12,788 bases of DNA from JBCBKZ01 sp039026975 (lineage in GTDB: Bacteria; Bacteroidota; Bacteroidia; J057): assembly GCA_039026975.1 (NCBI GenBank), contig JBCCLI010000173.1:1-12788 (forward strand), given 5' to 3'. The notes under the pieces are model-generated. The model saw only the letters and a list, made by a program, of their open reading frames with translations. It was not told where the DNA came from and did not search any database. The first letter of the stretch is position 1, and each line of letters starts with the position of its first letter. Below are positions 1-8,244 of this stretch, piece by piece. The position numbers and the translations under genes are program-made.

Positions 1-1170
1 CTGCTGCTCTACATGCTCTTTGATTAGGCGCATCAGTCTTTCAGGGTCAGACTCCAGGACTAGTCTTACATCTATCTCCGCCCTCGCCCAGCCGGGGACA
101 ATGGTCCTCACCTTCTCATTGATCCATCCTGACTGCATACCACGTATGTTAAGAGAAGGAAACTGTATGGCCTCCTGATAGAAAGTACCCACTTTATCAG
201 TTTCTGCTATTTGGAGCCTGTTCTGAATAGCTTTCTCATTATCAGGGACGGCTTTCAGGATAGCCAGGGTAGATTCATCCAGTTCTATCCCTTCATAAAA
301 GCCGGGGATGCTAACTATTCCCTGATCATCTTTCATGGAAGCCAGAAGTTTGGCTAATCTCAAGGCCGGATTAGGGGCATAGTTCCCAAAGTGGCCGCTA
401 TGCTGGGCCACTACAGGCCCATAGGTGGTCAGCTGTATGGTGGAAATTCCTCTGGCCCCAAAGGTAAGGGTAGGTCTGTTGGTGATGTGCCTGGGGCCAT
501 CAAAGATGATGAGCATGTCAGCTGCTAGCAGCTCTTTGTTGGCTAGTACAGCCCCTGGTAGCCTAGGAGACCCTAACTCTTCCTCAAAGTCCATAATGAC
601 CTTAATGTCATAATTCGGAGAAAGGCCTTTATCCTTGATGACATCTAAACTCGCGAGAAACATTCCTACTGGACCTTTCGCATCAGCAGCAGCTCTGACG
701 AAAATTCTCCACTCATCCTCGTATTGACTAATTCTCTCCCATGGAATTTCTTCAAAGCCTCCCTCACTTGTAGGCTGCTTGAGTGCGGGTTTCCATGGGC
801 TCTCCTGAGCCCATCTGCTGGGGTCCACGGGTTGCCCATCTAGCTGTAAATAGATTAGTACCGTCTTCTCAGCACCTTCATGCTTCCTTTCTGCCAGAAG
901 AAGGGGAACGGTCTCGGTGTTGATTCTATGGGTAGTGAAATCCCTTTGAGAAAAGTGCTCTTCACACCACTGTATATTTTTCTCTATGTCTTCCGGGAAA
1001 TGGGCATCATTAGGGATGCTGTAAAGTTCTTTCAGCATAGGAAATGACTTAACGGCATACTCAGCTGAAAGGGTTTCCATGTCGGCCTGAGAAAGTGGCT
1101 GAGCTGAGACCTCTGTAAGACAGAAGGGCGTTAACAGAAGAATAGAAAAAATAGAGACAAAGAATTTCAT
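1..1170 (-). CDS. Secreted M20-family metallopeptidase-like protein, 3' end outside window
   Basis: The frame opens with ATG at 1170-1168 and stays open for 390 codons to the left edge, so the C-terminus is missing. Residues 1-24 form a signal peptide (MKFF, a hydrophobic stretch, then VSA before QP), so the product is probably exported. M20 dipeptidase-type motifs follow in order: LQLDGQPVDP (residues 108-117), AADAKGPV around D163, EEELGS (E196-E198), IIFDGP with D224, and the dimer-region motif QHSGHFGNYAPNP around H257. In the family these supply the metal ligands and the general-base Glu that hydrolyse peptide or acyl-amino bonds. The first ligand, normally His in an HxD motif, is Gln109 here, while D111, D163, E197/E198 and D224 are kept. 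The final ligand His would lie beyond the window. The gene follows the methyltransferase by 43 bases on the same strand and is probably co-transcribed. The family call is firm; the substrate is unknown. Confidence 0.85.
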   Translation of the reverse strand, partial: MKFFVSIFSILLLTPFCLTEVSAQPLSQADMETLSAEYAVKSFPMLKELYSIPNDAHFPEDIEKNIQWCEEHFSQRDFTTHRINTETVPLLLAERKHEGAEKTVLIYLQLDGQPVDPSRWAQESPWKPALKQPTSEGGFEEIPWERISQYEDEWRIFVRAAADAKGPVGMFLASLDVIKDKGLSPNYDIKVIMDFEEELGSPRLPGAVLANKELLAADMLIIFDGPRHITNRPTLTFGARGISTIQLTTYGPVVAQHSGHFGNYAPNPALRLAKLLASMKDDQGIVSIPGFYEGIELDESTLAILKAVPDNEKAIQNRLQIAETDKVGTFYQEAIQFPSLNIRGMQSGWINEKVRTIVPGWARAEIDVRLVLESDPERLMRLIKEHVEQQ

Positions 1171-1213
1171 CTTGATTGGGCTTGTGTGGTGAATGATGTA
1201 TATATGATCAGGA

Positions 1214-2017
1214 TTAAGGCTTAATTCCTCTCCCTTTGAAGAAGGTGTAGCAGAAAGTCCCTCCTCCTTGGGCTGTTCTAGCTAGATCAGCTATTCCTTT
1301 CTCCATGTCTTTCCTGTTAGTTAGGCCAGCAGATATAGCATCCTCTGCTATTCCTTCTATCATGGCCGTGAACGTATTTAGCGTGAATCCTTCTACCAGG
1401 GCAGGTTTAGAGTCATCTACATAAATCTGCCTGGGAGAAATCTGAATATTCTCTAAGCCAGATGAAGCCATGAGCGGGTATAGCCTTCTTCCAATGTTGG
1501 CATCTCCACCCCCCAATTGTTGAAGAGTGATTTGGTGCTGTACAGCCCTTTGAGCATCCATACTATCAGGGTGGAAGTAAGTAGAGCCATGATCTCCTTC
1601 TATCACTGTAACAGTCCCACCAGGCTTAAGTACCCTTTGTGCTTCCTGAAGTGCTGTTACAGGTTCTCCTAAGTGTTCCAGCACAAAGCAGATAAACACA
1701 TGATCAAAGCTGTTATCCTCAAAGGGAAGCTGAAAGATATCTGCCTGCTGAAAGGCTACGTTCTCCAGACCTAAAGAAGAAATGGTAGATCTTGCCTTTA
1801 CAACTGACTCAGGAGAAATATCGATAGAGGTGAAACGGCATAAAGGATTTTGAGAAGCAATGATCTGCGTCTGTGCTCCAACTCCACAGCCCGCCTCAAG
1901 CACATGACTGCCTTCAGGCCACAGGGAATCATAATGAATAAAATCAGAAGTTGCCTGCGCCTGGTCATTTAGCCTGTTTGCCTCTTCTAAAGAATAGCCA
2001 TGTACGTATTGGTTCAT
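1214..2017 (-). CDS. Class I SAM-dependent methyltransferase (UbiE/Methyltransf_11-like)
   Basis: A 267-residue cytoplasmic methyltransferase with a Rossmann fold. Motif I is VLEAGCGVGAQT (residues 39-50), the ribose-binding acid is D66 in FTSIDIS, the adenine-side acid is D93 in QQADIF, and motif IV/post-II is FDHVFICFVLEHL (104-116), followed by RVLKPGG. The frame is open upstream to 2077, but MNQYVHGYS at 2017 is chosen as the start. Related methyltransferases often begin with a similar QYVHGYS segment, and the extra 20 residues look non-protein-like. A weak promoter-like pair on the minus strand (TTTG at 2102-2099, AACTTTTG at 2082-2075) would also put transcription initiation near the longer start, although its 16-base spacing is short. 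The substrate cannot be read from the sequence. The neighbouring prenyltransferase is divergent, so a joint role in quinone synthesis is only a possibility. Confidence 0.85.
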   Translation of the reverse strand: MNQYVHGYSLEEANRLNDQAQATSDFIHYDSLWPEGSHVLEAGCGVGAQTQIIASQNPLCRFTSIDISPESVVKARSTISSLGLENVAFQQADIFQLPFEDNSFDHVFICFVLEHLGEPVTALQEAQRVLKPGGTVTVIEGDHGSTYFHPDSMDAQRAVQHQITLQQLGGGDANIGRRLYPLMASSGLENIQISPRQIYVDDSKPALVEGFTLNTFTAMIEGIAEDAISAGLTNRKDMEKGIADLARTAQGGGTFCYTFFKGRGIKP

Positions 2018-2180
2018 GAGAATTAATTTATGGATAGATGGTGTACGGTAGTTGCTTAAAAAATGGGAAAAGAACAAAAGTTGATTCCGCTTTGTTTACA
2101 AACACCTATAAGCTCCCGTATTTAGGGGTTATGAGATGCAGTTTTGGATTTACTTAGGGATAATAGCTTATTAGCACGCT

Positions 2181-3074
2181 ATGAAGAAATACTTATCGCT
2201 GGTCAAGTTTGCTCATACCATCTTTGCCTTGCCCTTTGCCTTCGTAGGGCTATTTCTGGGCTTGTACGAGTTATTTATACAGGGGCAGGAGTTGGATAAG
2301 CCTTGGTGGCAGTCTTTGATTTTAGTTATTCTCTGCATGGTCTTTGCCAGAAATGCGGCCATGGCCTTTAACAGATACATAGACCGAGATATAGATGCTT
2401 TAAATGTAAGAACCCAGATCAGGGAGATTCCAGCTGGAACCATTAGCCCCAAACACGCTTTGACCTTTGTAGTGGTAAACTCGCTTTTATTTATAACTAC
2501 TACCTTTCTCATAAATAAAATTTGCTTCTTCCTCTCTCCAGTAGCCCTTTTGGTCATCCTGGGCTACTCCTGGACTAAGAGATTTACCATGTTATGCCAT
2601 TTTATCCTAGGGGTAGGCCTTTCCCTGGCACCCGTGGGAGCTTACTTGGCTGTTACCGGGGTATTTGATTGGAAACCTATTATACTAGGCATAGGTGTGC
2701 TCACATGGGTAAGTGGATTTGATATTATTTATGCTTTGCAGGATGAAGAATTTGATAAGGAACATCAGTTGAATAGTGTTCCTGCTTGGCTGGGTAAAAG
2801 GAATGCCTTACAAGTATCTACCTTCCTGCATATCATCACTGCTTCCATGATGATTCTTTTTGGTATAATGATAGAAGCTGGTTGGATTTACAGAATAGGG
2901 GCAGGTATTTTTATTTTGATGTTGGTCTATCAGCACAGATTAGTTACGCCCACTGATTTATCCAGGATAAATCTTGCGTTTTTTACCACTAATGGAGTTG
3001 CCTCCGTAGTATTTGGCCTTCTGGCTATAGGAGAGCTGTGGTGGAAGTGGGGATTTCTTAATAGCATAAGCTGA
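2181..3074 (+). CDS. ubiA: UbiA-family polyprenyltransferase, probably for menaquinone synthesis
   Basis: A 297-residue integral membrane protein with about eight hydrophobic segments. The first Asp-rich motif is N64-RYIDRDID-72 followed by ALNVRTQIREIPAG, and the second is D181-IIYALQDEEFD-192 followed by HQLNSVPAWLG. These are the Mg2+-diphosphate and aromatic-substrate sites of UbiA enzymes, which attach a polyprenyl chain to an aromatic ring in the membrane. Bacteroidota use menaquinone rather than ubiquinone, so the likely job is menaquinone synthesis. The sequence style fits the 4-hydroxybenzoate prenyltransferase/MqnP subgroup (futalosine pathway) rather than MenA, but this is inferred from motif resemblance only. 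The ATG at 2181 gives a natural MKKYLSLVKFAHTIFALPFAF start typical of the family. Upstream, CAGTTTTG at 2139-2146 is a one-mismatch -7 candidate without a good -33 partner. The next gene starts 118 bases downstream on the same strand. Confidence 0.9.
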   Translation: MKKYLSLVKFAHTIFALPFAFVGLFLGLYELFIQGQELDKPWWQSLILVILCMVFARNAAMAFNRYIDRDIDALNVRTQIREIPAGTISPKHALTFVVVNSLLFITTTFLINKICFFLSPVALLVILGYSWTKRFTMLCHFILGVGLSLAPVGAYLAVTGVFDWKPIILGIGVLTWVSGFDIIYALQDEEFDKEHQLNSVPAWLGKRNALQVSTFLHIITASMMILFGIMIEAGWIYRIGAGIFILMLVYQHRLVTPTDLSRINLAFFTTNGVASVVFGLLAIGELWWKWGFLNSIS

Positions 3075-3192
3075 CAGTGAGCTAGTTGGATAAGATGATT
3101 TTTGAAATGAAAATTTACCCCTGCTGTTAGGTACTTTTTATGTAAATTACCATTCATCGACACCATTCTTTTTGGGAACAAGCCGTGCGTTC

Positions 3193-6174
3193 ATGTCCTT
3201 ACAGAAAATAGCCCACTGGGGCTTCCTCTCCTTATTGATCATGCTTTCTCTTAGCCTGCGGGCACAGGAAAACGGTACCCCCTCTTTTCCCTGGAAAAAT
3301 AATACCGCAGCTTTTCAGTGGGCAGATCGTCTCATTAGTCAGATGACCCTGGAGGAGAAGATCGGCCAAATGATCATGATCCCGGCTTTTGGTAATGAGG
3401 ATATGGAGCAGGAACTCAGAATTAGCAAAATCATCCAGCAATATAAGATAGGGGGCCTCATCATGATGCAGGGTACACCTGCTGAACAAATTAGACTTTT
3501 AAACCTTTGGCAGCTACAAAGTAGAATTCCGCTCTTAGTAGCCCAAGACGCCGAGTGGGGACTAGGGATGAGAATGAAGGAAATTCCAGATTTCCCCCAA
3601 AATATGACCTTAGGGGCTATCCAAAATGATACCCTCATCTACCAGGTCGGAAGGGAAATGGCCCGACAACTTAAGCAGGTAGGGGTACACCTAAACTTTG
3701 CCCCTGTCGCAGACATCAACATAAACCCCGCTAATCCCGTTATCAACACTCGCTCTTTTGGAGAGAATAAATTTCAAGTAGCCAGGAAGAGCATATTAGT
3801 AGCTCAGGGGATGCAGGATGAGGGCGTTATGGCATGCGCCAAACACTTTCCAGGACACGGAGACACAGAGACGGACTCTCATCATGCTTTGCCTACGCTC
3901 CCCCAAACAGCTGAAAGGCTGGATAGCACAGAGTTATATCCCTTCATTCAGCTCATCAATAAAAATGTAGGGGCTTGTATGGTGGCTCACCTAAACATTC
4001 CCGCTTGGGATCAAAATGAAACGCCAACCTCCCTATCTCCCTTTGTCATCAGAAACCTCCTTAGAGAGAAGTTAGGGTTTCAAGGATTAATCATTACAGA
4101 TGCGTTAAATATGGGAGCAGTATCAACTACCAGGGCGGGGACTTCAGTTGAAATGTCGGCTTTCCTGGCAGGGAATGACATGTTACTGTTTCCTGGTACA
4201 GTTGCAGGTACTATCCAAACCCTAAAAGAGGGAGTCTTGAATGGCCAGATAAGTGAGAGAGAGATAAATGTAAGGGTCAAAAGAATTTTGTTGGCTAAGC
4301 ATAGCCTGGGATTATATAAGCCCCAAAAATTAGCCTCTATTGATCCTGGTAATCAAATGGCCCAACTTATCAAAATTCATAGAAAGAGATTATTTGAGGA
4401 GGCCATTACCGTTCCCCTTAACCGCGGAGGTATCCTTCCTTTAGGGAAACTTGACAGGCGGAAGATAGCGTACGTACAGATAGGCGGGAAAAGCCAGGAC
4501 ACCTTTGATAAAGCCCTATTTAGGTATGGGCAGGTAACCCCTTTCTATTTACGAAAAGGATTCTCAAGAGGGGAGGGAGAACAGCTTATAAGGAAGGTAC
4601 GCGAATATAATACGGTGATTGTAGGTGTATTTGGGATGAGTCCGTATGCAAGTAGGCAGTACGGCATACATACCCAAATTCCCATCCTTACAGAAAACCT
4701 AGTCCAGGAGGGTAAAGAAGTGATCCTCACGCTCTTTGGAACACCCTATGCTTTAACAAATTTTGGGCAGGAACGCGCCATTGTTGTGGCTTATGAAGGG
4801 GTAGAAGAAGCCCAATTGGCAGCTGCTGAAGCTATTTTTGGGGGAATAGCAGTTAAAGGAAAATTACCTGTATCAGCAGGAGAAAAATTTCCTGTAGGGG
4901 TAGGAAAAACCTGGCCTCAGCCAATGAGAGTAGGATATGCCCAACCGGAAGAAATGGGAATGGATAGTGGCACCCTGGAAGAAATTCACGAGATTATTTC
5001 TCCTGTGATCCGGGATAGAGTGACTCCTGGTTGTGCAATTATGATAGGGAGAGGAGATAAGATGGTGTATGCCCGCGGGTTTGGGAATATGACCTATGAG
5101 CCAGAGAGTGAAGGGATAGATCCCTTCCTTCACACCTATGACTTAGCCTCAGTTACTAAGGTGCTAGCCACTACCCTCTCAGCTATGAAGCTGGTAGAGC
5201 AGGGAAGGCTAAAGTTGGATTGGCCTATCAGCAAGTACCTCCCTGAATATGCGAATTCAAATAAAGCCAGGATTACGGTCCGTAGGCTGTTGCAGCATAA
5301 TGCGGGTTTAAGAGCGTGGATTCCCTTCTGGCTGTCATCTCTGGAAGAAAATGACCAGCTAAATGAAAAGTGGTATAGCAGAGAAAAGGCGGATGCTTTC
5401 ACCATACAGCTGGCGCCTTCTTTATATGCTTCCAAAGCGTATAAGGACAGTATGCGGCAGATGATAGTAGATTCTCCCATAAGAAAAAGTATGAGGGTGA
5501 ATTACTCAGACTTGGGACTTATGCTTATGGGAGAGATAGTAGAACGCCTAAGTGGGAAGCGGCTAGATGCCTTTGCAGATGAGCATTTTTATCGCCCGCT
5601 AGGGATGAATCATACCTACTTTAACCCTGCCGAGAAAGGATATAGAGAGATATGTCCCCCTACTGAGGTAGATAGAAACTGGAGAAAAGGGGAAGTAAAA
5701 GGATTTGTGCATGACAAGGCTGCTGCTTTGTGGGGGGGAGTGGCAGGGCATGCTGGGTTATTCTCTAATACCTTCGATTTAATGAAGGTATTGATGATGC
5801 TAAAGAATGATGGAACCTATGGGGGAGAGAGATATATTAGGCCAGAAGTCATAGACTATTTTACGAAACAGCAGCTAAGTTATAGTCGGAAAGGGCTAGG
5901 CTGGGATAAGCCCTCCATCAGTTCTCGCAGGTACACCCCTGTATCTACTCAGGCTTCAGACCAAAGCTTTGGACATACTGGATTTACAGGGACGGCAGTA
6001 TGGGTAGACCCTGAAGCAGACCTTGTATTTATCTTTCTGACCAACAGAACTTATCCCTATGCTGATGACAGAAGATTTTACAATAGCCAAACCAGAAGAA
6101 AAGTCATGGATAAGGTCTATGAATCTATTACCCGTTACCAGCAACAAAAACCCCTTCCTATAAGATTTGACTAG
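3193..6174 (+). CDS. Exported GH3 (NagZ-like) glycosidase fused to a beta-lactamase-family serine hydrolase
   Basis: A 993-residue two-enzyme fusion. Residues 1-26 are a signal peptide (K5, hydrophobic core LSLLIMLSLSL, then RAQE). A GH3 TIM barrel spans about 35-390. It carries KHFPGHGDTETDSH (217-230), the His/Asp loop typical of NagZ-type beta-N-acetylglucosaminidases, and ITDALNMGA with the nucleophile D303. A GH3 C-terminal sandwich follows to about 570. From about 590 to the end lies a class C beta-lactamase/esterase domain with S653-V-T-K656 (SxxK), Y771-S-D773 (YxN position) and H928-T-G930 (KTG position). The GH3 half probably removes GlcNAc from peptidoglycan fragments in the periplasm. 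The other half could be a peptidase, amidase or esterase on the same substrates; the YSD and HTG variants argue against a true beta-lactamase. Another start, TTG at 3172, is possible, but ATG 3193 gives the cleaner signal peptide. Confidence 0.92.
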   Translation: MSLQKIAHWGFLSLLIMLSLSLRAQENGTPSFPWKNNTAAFQWADRLISQMTLEEKIGQMIMIPAFGNEDMEQELRISKIIQQYKIGGLIMMQGTPAEQIRLLNLWQLQSRIPLLVAQDAEWGLGMRMKEIPDFPQNMTLGAIQNDTLIYQVGREMARQLKQVGVHLNFAPVADININPANPVINTRSFGENKFQVARKSILVAQGMQDEGVMACAKHFPGHGDTETDSHHALPTLPQTAERLDSTELYPFIQLINKNVGACMVAHLNIPAWDQNETPTSLSPFVIRNLLREKLGFQGLIITDALNMGAVSTTRAGTSVEMSAFLAGNDMLLFPGTVAGTIQTLKEGVLNGQISEREINVRVKRILLAKHSLGLYKPQKLASIDPGNQMAQLIKIHRKRLFEEAITVPLNRGGILPLGKLDRRKIAYVQIGGKSQDTFDKALFRYGQVTPFYLRKGFSRGEGEQLIRKVREYNTVIVGVFGMSPYASRQYGIHTQIPILTENLVQEGKEVILTLFGTPYALTNFGQERAIVVAYEGVEEAQLAAAEAIFGGIAVKGKLPVSAGEKFPVGVGKTWPQPMRVGYAQPEEMGMDSGTLEEIHEIISPVIRDRVTPGCAIMIGRGDKMVYARGFGNMTYEPESEGIDPFLHTYDLASVTKVLATTLSAMKLVEQGRLKLDWPISKYLPEYANSNKARITVRRLLQHNAGLRAWIPFWLSSLEENDQLNEKWYSREKADAFTIQLAPSLYASKAYKDSMRQMIVDSPIRKSMRVNYSDLGLMLMGEIVERLSGKRLDAFADEHFYRPLGMNHTYFNPAEKGYREICPPTEVDRNWRKGEVKGFVHDKAAALWGGVAGHAGLFSNTFDLMKVLMMLKNDGTYGGERYIRPEVIDYFTKQQLSYSRKGLGWDKPSISSRRYTPVSTQASDQSFGHTGFTGTAVWVDPEADLVFIFLTNRTYPYADDRRFYNSQTRRKVMDKVYESITRYQQQKPLPIRFD

Positions 6175-6227
6175 GGATTCCCTTAAGAAGAGAACCCCCA
6201 GCTCATGGTAAGGTGAGAAAGGCATAC

Positions 6228-6911
6228 TTATCTTCTGTTGAGAATACTCAAGTAATAGAGTAAGTAGGCCAGAGAGGTTAGTGCTGCTACCACATATGTC
6301 ATAGCTGCCCACCAAAGGCCTTTCTCAGCTAACTCTTTTTCCTCACCAGTAGAGATGCCTGAGCTTTCTATCCATGCCAGCGCCCGCTTACTCGCATCAA
6401 ATTCTACGGGAAGCGTAATGAAACTAAATAAGGTACTGACAGCAAATAGGCCTATCCCTATCAGGAGAATGAGATCAGAAATAGATCCCAGGGCCCCCAG
6501 GAAAAGACCTCCCATGATGAGTAAGGGAGAAACTCTGTTAGCTATGTTTACTATAGGTACTATCCCGGATCTAAATTGAAGCATAGGGTATGCGGTGGCA
6601 TGCTGGACAGCATGTCCTACCTCATGAGCTGCAACTGCTGCTGCTGTTACACTTCTTTCATGATAGACTGCCTCACTGAGATTAACTGTTCTATTAGCTG
6701 GATTATAGTGGTCTGTCAGCATCCCTTTAGCTGGTACTACCTCTACATCTCCTATTCCGTTATCAGCTAACATTTTTTCGGCAATTTCTCTCCCTGATAG
6801 GCCGGACCTGGTTCCTATCTTAGACAGTTTTTTCATGGTGGCCATCATCCTGTTTCTGACCAGGGTACTGACCAGGGTAGCCACGATTCCTATGATGATA
6901 TATCCGCTCAT
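6228..6911 (-). CDS. Membrane zinc metallopeptidase, Zn_peptidase_2 (YugP-like) family
   Basis: A 227-residue integral membrane protease. An N-terminal transmembrane helix (residues 3-18) is followed by a basic segment and a soluble part. Next come the zinc-binding HEVGH (96-100), with Gln103-His104 just after, two or three further transmembrane helices (about 117-166), and PVEFDAS with E170 as the likely third ligand. A final helix lies near 203-220. Length and motif order match the neutral zinc metallopeptidase family PF04298 over its full extent. Substrates of this family are poorly known; a membrane quality-control role is only a guess. The gene converges with the GH3 fusion (53 bases apart) and is divergent from the 335-residue gene. 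A weak minus-strand -7 candidate, TAACTTTT at 6968-6961, lies 50 bases before the start codon. Confidence 0.9.
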   Translation of the reverse strand: MSGYIIIGIVATLVSTLVRNRMMATMKKLSKIGTRSGLSGREIAEKMLADNGIGDVEVVPAKGMLTDHYNPANRTVNLSEAVYHERSVTAAAVAAHEVGHAVQHATAYPMLQFRSGIVPIVNIANRVSPLLIMGGLFLGALGSISDLILLIGIGLFAVSTLFSFITLPVEFDASKRALAWIESSGISTGEEKELAEKGLWWAAMTYVVAALTSLAYLLYYLSILNRR

Positions 6912-7030
6912 ACTGGATTTTGCTAAGTATACTTTTAGGGTTATGATTGAATAGTCAAGAAAAAGTTACTCTATTTATGCGGTAAAAAACAGATTTTCAG
7001 ATAAAATGAGGACTTATTGAGGATAGAAAC

Positions 7031-7060
7031 TTTTCCTCCTTAAACATATGGGTAGTTTTG
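7031..7060 (+). promoter_or_regulatory. Bacteroidota-type promoter for the 335-residue gene
   Basis: A perfect -7 box TAGTTTTG (7053-7060, consensus TAnnTTTG) follows a partial -33 box TTTT (7031-7034) after 18 bases. Transcription should start near 7067. That excludes the in-frame ATG at 7048, which lies between the two boxes, and selects ATG 7102. The -33 match is imperfect. Confidence 0.55.
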
Positions 7061-7101
7061 TAGAACTTTCCTATATTTCGTTAAACACCATACCAACCAT
7101 T

Positions 7102-8109
7102 ATGTCAACACAGCCCCTTACTTCTACTGCGAATCCAATTCAGGGGAATTTGCACTATTACTATTTACCAAAAGGGATTATTCATCTTGAGATCATTACT
7201 TCAGCAGAAGGCGTTTCTGTTGCCAGTAAACTAGAACTGATAGCAGATCCTGACCATCGTTATTTCTTAAAATATTCTGGTAATGCTTTTTCTTCAGATA
7301 CCATAGATATAGAATTCACTGAAAATGGCTTTCTCAGGAAAGTAGGTACTACCATAGAAGACCAGACAGTGAAAATAGCTGAAAAGGTCATAACCCTGGC
7401 GGAAACGGCCGCCCAGTTAGGAGCTGGGCCTACCACCAGGTCTCTAGGACCGGATAAACAGCCCGTAAAAGTATTCTCGGGCCCTATAGATCCTTTTGAT
7501 GAAGAAGAGATGACAGCTGTCAATAAAGTATTGGGAGAGCATGGATTTAAAGTTGCATTAGAATCTCTAGGGAAAAAGAAAGAAGCAGAAGAGAGAGTAG
7601 ATGCCCAAAAAGTACAGGGCCGGTTTGGGATTTTTTGTAGGCCTAAGGAAACCTTTAAATGGGTAGTTTCAGTGGGAGACGAGTCCCAAACAGAACTTAT
7701 GACCCTGCCTAATGGGAAGATGCTTCATTTTATTGAAATCCCTAATGCGAGTTTTGTTAAAAATAGCTTTGAAATAAGTTGTGATGACTTTGGTTATCCT
7801 GTTAAAATACATCTTGAAAAGCCTAGTCAAGCCCTGGCTATCATAGAAGTGCCTATCAAAATCCTTCAAGCCATTATTTCCATACCTTCCAAGCTATTTT
7901 CTTTCAGAATCAACTATAACAATGAAAAGAAAAGAGCACTTGAAGAAGAATTGGCATTCGATAAATTCAGACAGCAGTATGAGAAAGATAAAGAGGTACT
8001 TGAAAAAAATAGAGAGATAAAACAGGAGGAAACCGAGAAGAAAATAAGTAAACAAGAAGAAACTATAGCAGAGCTTCAAGAGAGATTGATAGCCCAAAAA
8101 CCTGAATAA
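7102..8109 (+). CDS. Protein of unknown function with C-terminal coiled coil
   Basis: I do not recognise this 335-residue protein. It has no signal peptide, so it is probably cytoplasmic. Residues 15-100 look like a beta-rich domain (LHYYYLPKGIIHLEI, then ADPDHRYFLKYSGNAFSSDTIDIEF, NGFLRKV), ending in a helix VKIAEKVITLAETAAQL. A second beta-rich part covers about 165-240 (GRFGIFCRPKETFKWVVS through FEISCDDFGYPVKIHLEKP). A hydrophobic amphipathic helix follows (ALAIIEVPIKILQAIISIPSKLF, about 243-266). The last 60 residues are Lys/Glu-rich with heptad character and should form a coiled coil. The longer frame from ATG 7048 is rejected because a good -7 promoter box lies inside it. The lrp gene follows 135 bases downstream with its own promoter candidate, so a shared function is not implied. 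The hydrophobic helix and coiled coil suggest self-assembly or membrane association (inference). Confidence 0.8.
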   Translation: MSTQPLTSTANPIQGNLHYYYLPKGIIHLEIITSAEGVSVASKLELIADPDHRYFLKYSGNAFSSDTIDIEFTENGFLRKVGTTIEDQTVKIAEKVITLAETAAQLGAGPTTRSLGPDKQPVKVFSGPIDPFDEEEMTAVNKVLGEHGFKVALESLGKKKEAEERVDAQKVQGRFGIFCRPKETFKWVVSVGDESQTELMTLPNGKMLHFIEIPNASFVKNSFEISCDDFGYPVKIHLEKPSQALAIIEVPIKILQAIISIPSKLFSFRINYNNEKKRALEEELAFDKFRQQYEKDKEVLEKNREIKQEETEKKISKQEETIAELQERLIAQKPE

Positions 8110-8199
8110 ACACTCAAAAAATTAACATTTTTGTAATTCGGACTCACAGGTTCTCAATTTATATGGGGCATTTACCTATAATTTTTAAAAAACTGTTAT

Positions 8200-8207
8200 T
8201 ACTTTTG
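8200..8207 (+). promoter_or_regulatory. Candidate -7 promoter box for the Lrp/AsnC gene
   Basis: TACTTTTG matches TAnnTTTG exactly and lies 37 bases before the ATG, giving a predicted 5' leader of about 30 bases. No TTTG is found at the expected -33 distance; the region there is simply AT-rich (8177-8190). The call therefore rests on the -7 box and position alone. Confidence 0.45.
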
Positions 8208-8244
8208 TGGTTTGAAAGTGAAATTGTTAAATCCATTAATATAG

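Noticed and set aside
425..613. Open frame on the plus strand within the M20 gene
   Set aside because: It is antisense to a well-supported coding region, has low-complexity Ser/Met-rich content and shows no motif.
2018..2077. N-terminal extension of the methyltransferase to ATG 2077
   Set aside because: The added residues do not resemble the family and a promoter-like element overlaps this region; the family-like start is at 2017.
3172..3193. TTG start for the GH3 fusion seven codons upstream
   Set aside because: ATG 3193 gives a compact signal peptide beginning MSLQKIAHW; the extra residues weaken it. Not fully excluded.
3232..5480. Several antisense open frames of 60-114 codons opposite the GH3 fusion
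   Set aside because: They are shadows of the real gene with no start context and no recognisable domains.
6175..6227. Terminator between the convergent GH3 and zinc protease genes
   Set aside because: Only a 4-bp CTCA/TGAG pairing is visible, without a T run on either strand; too weak to call.
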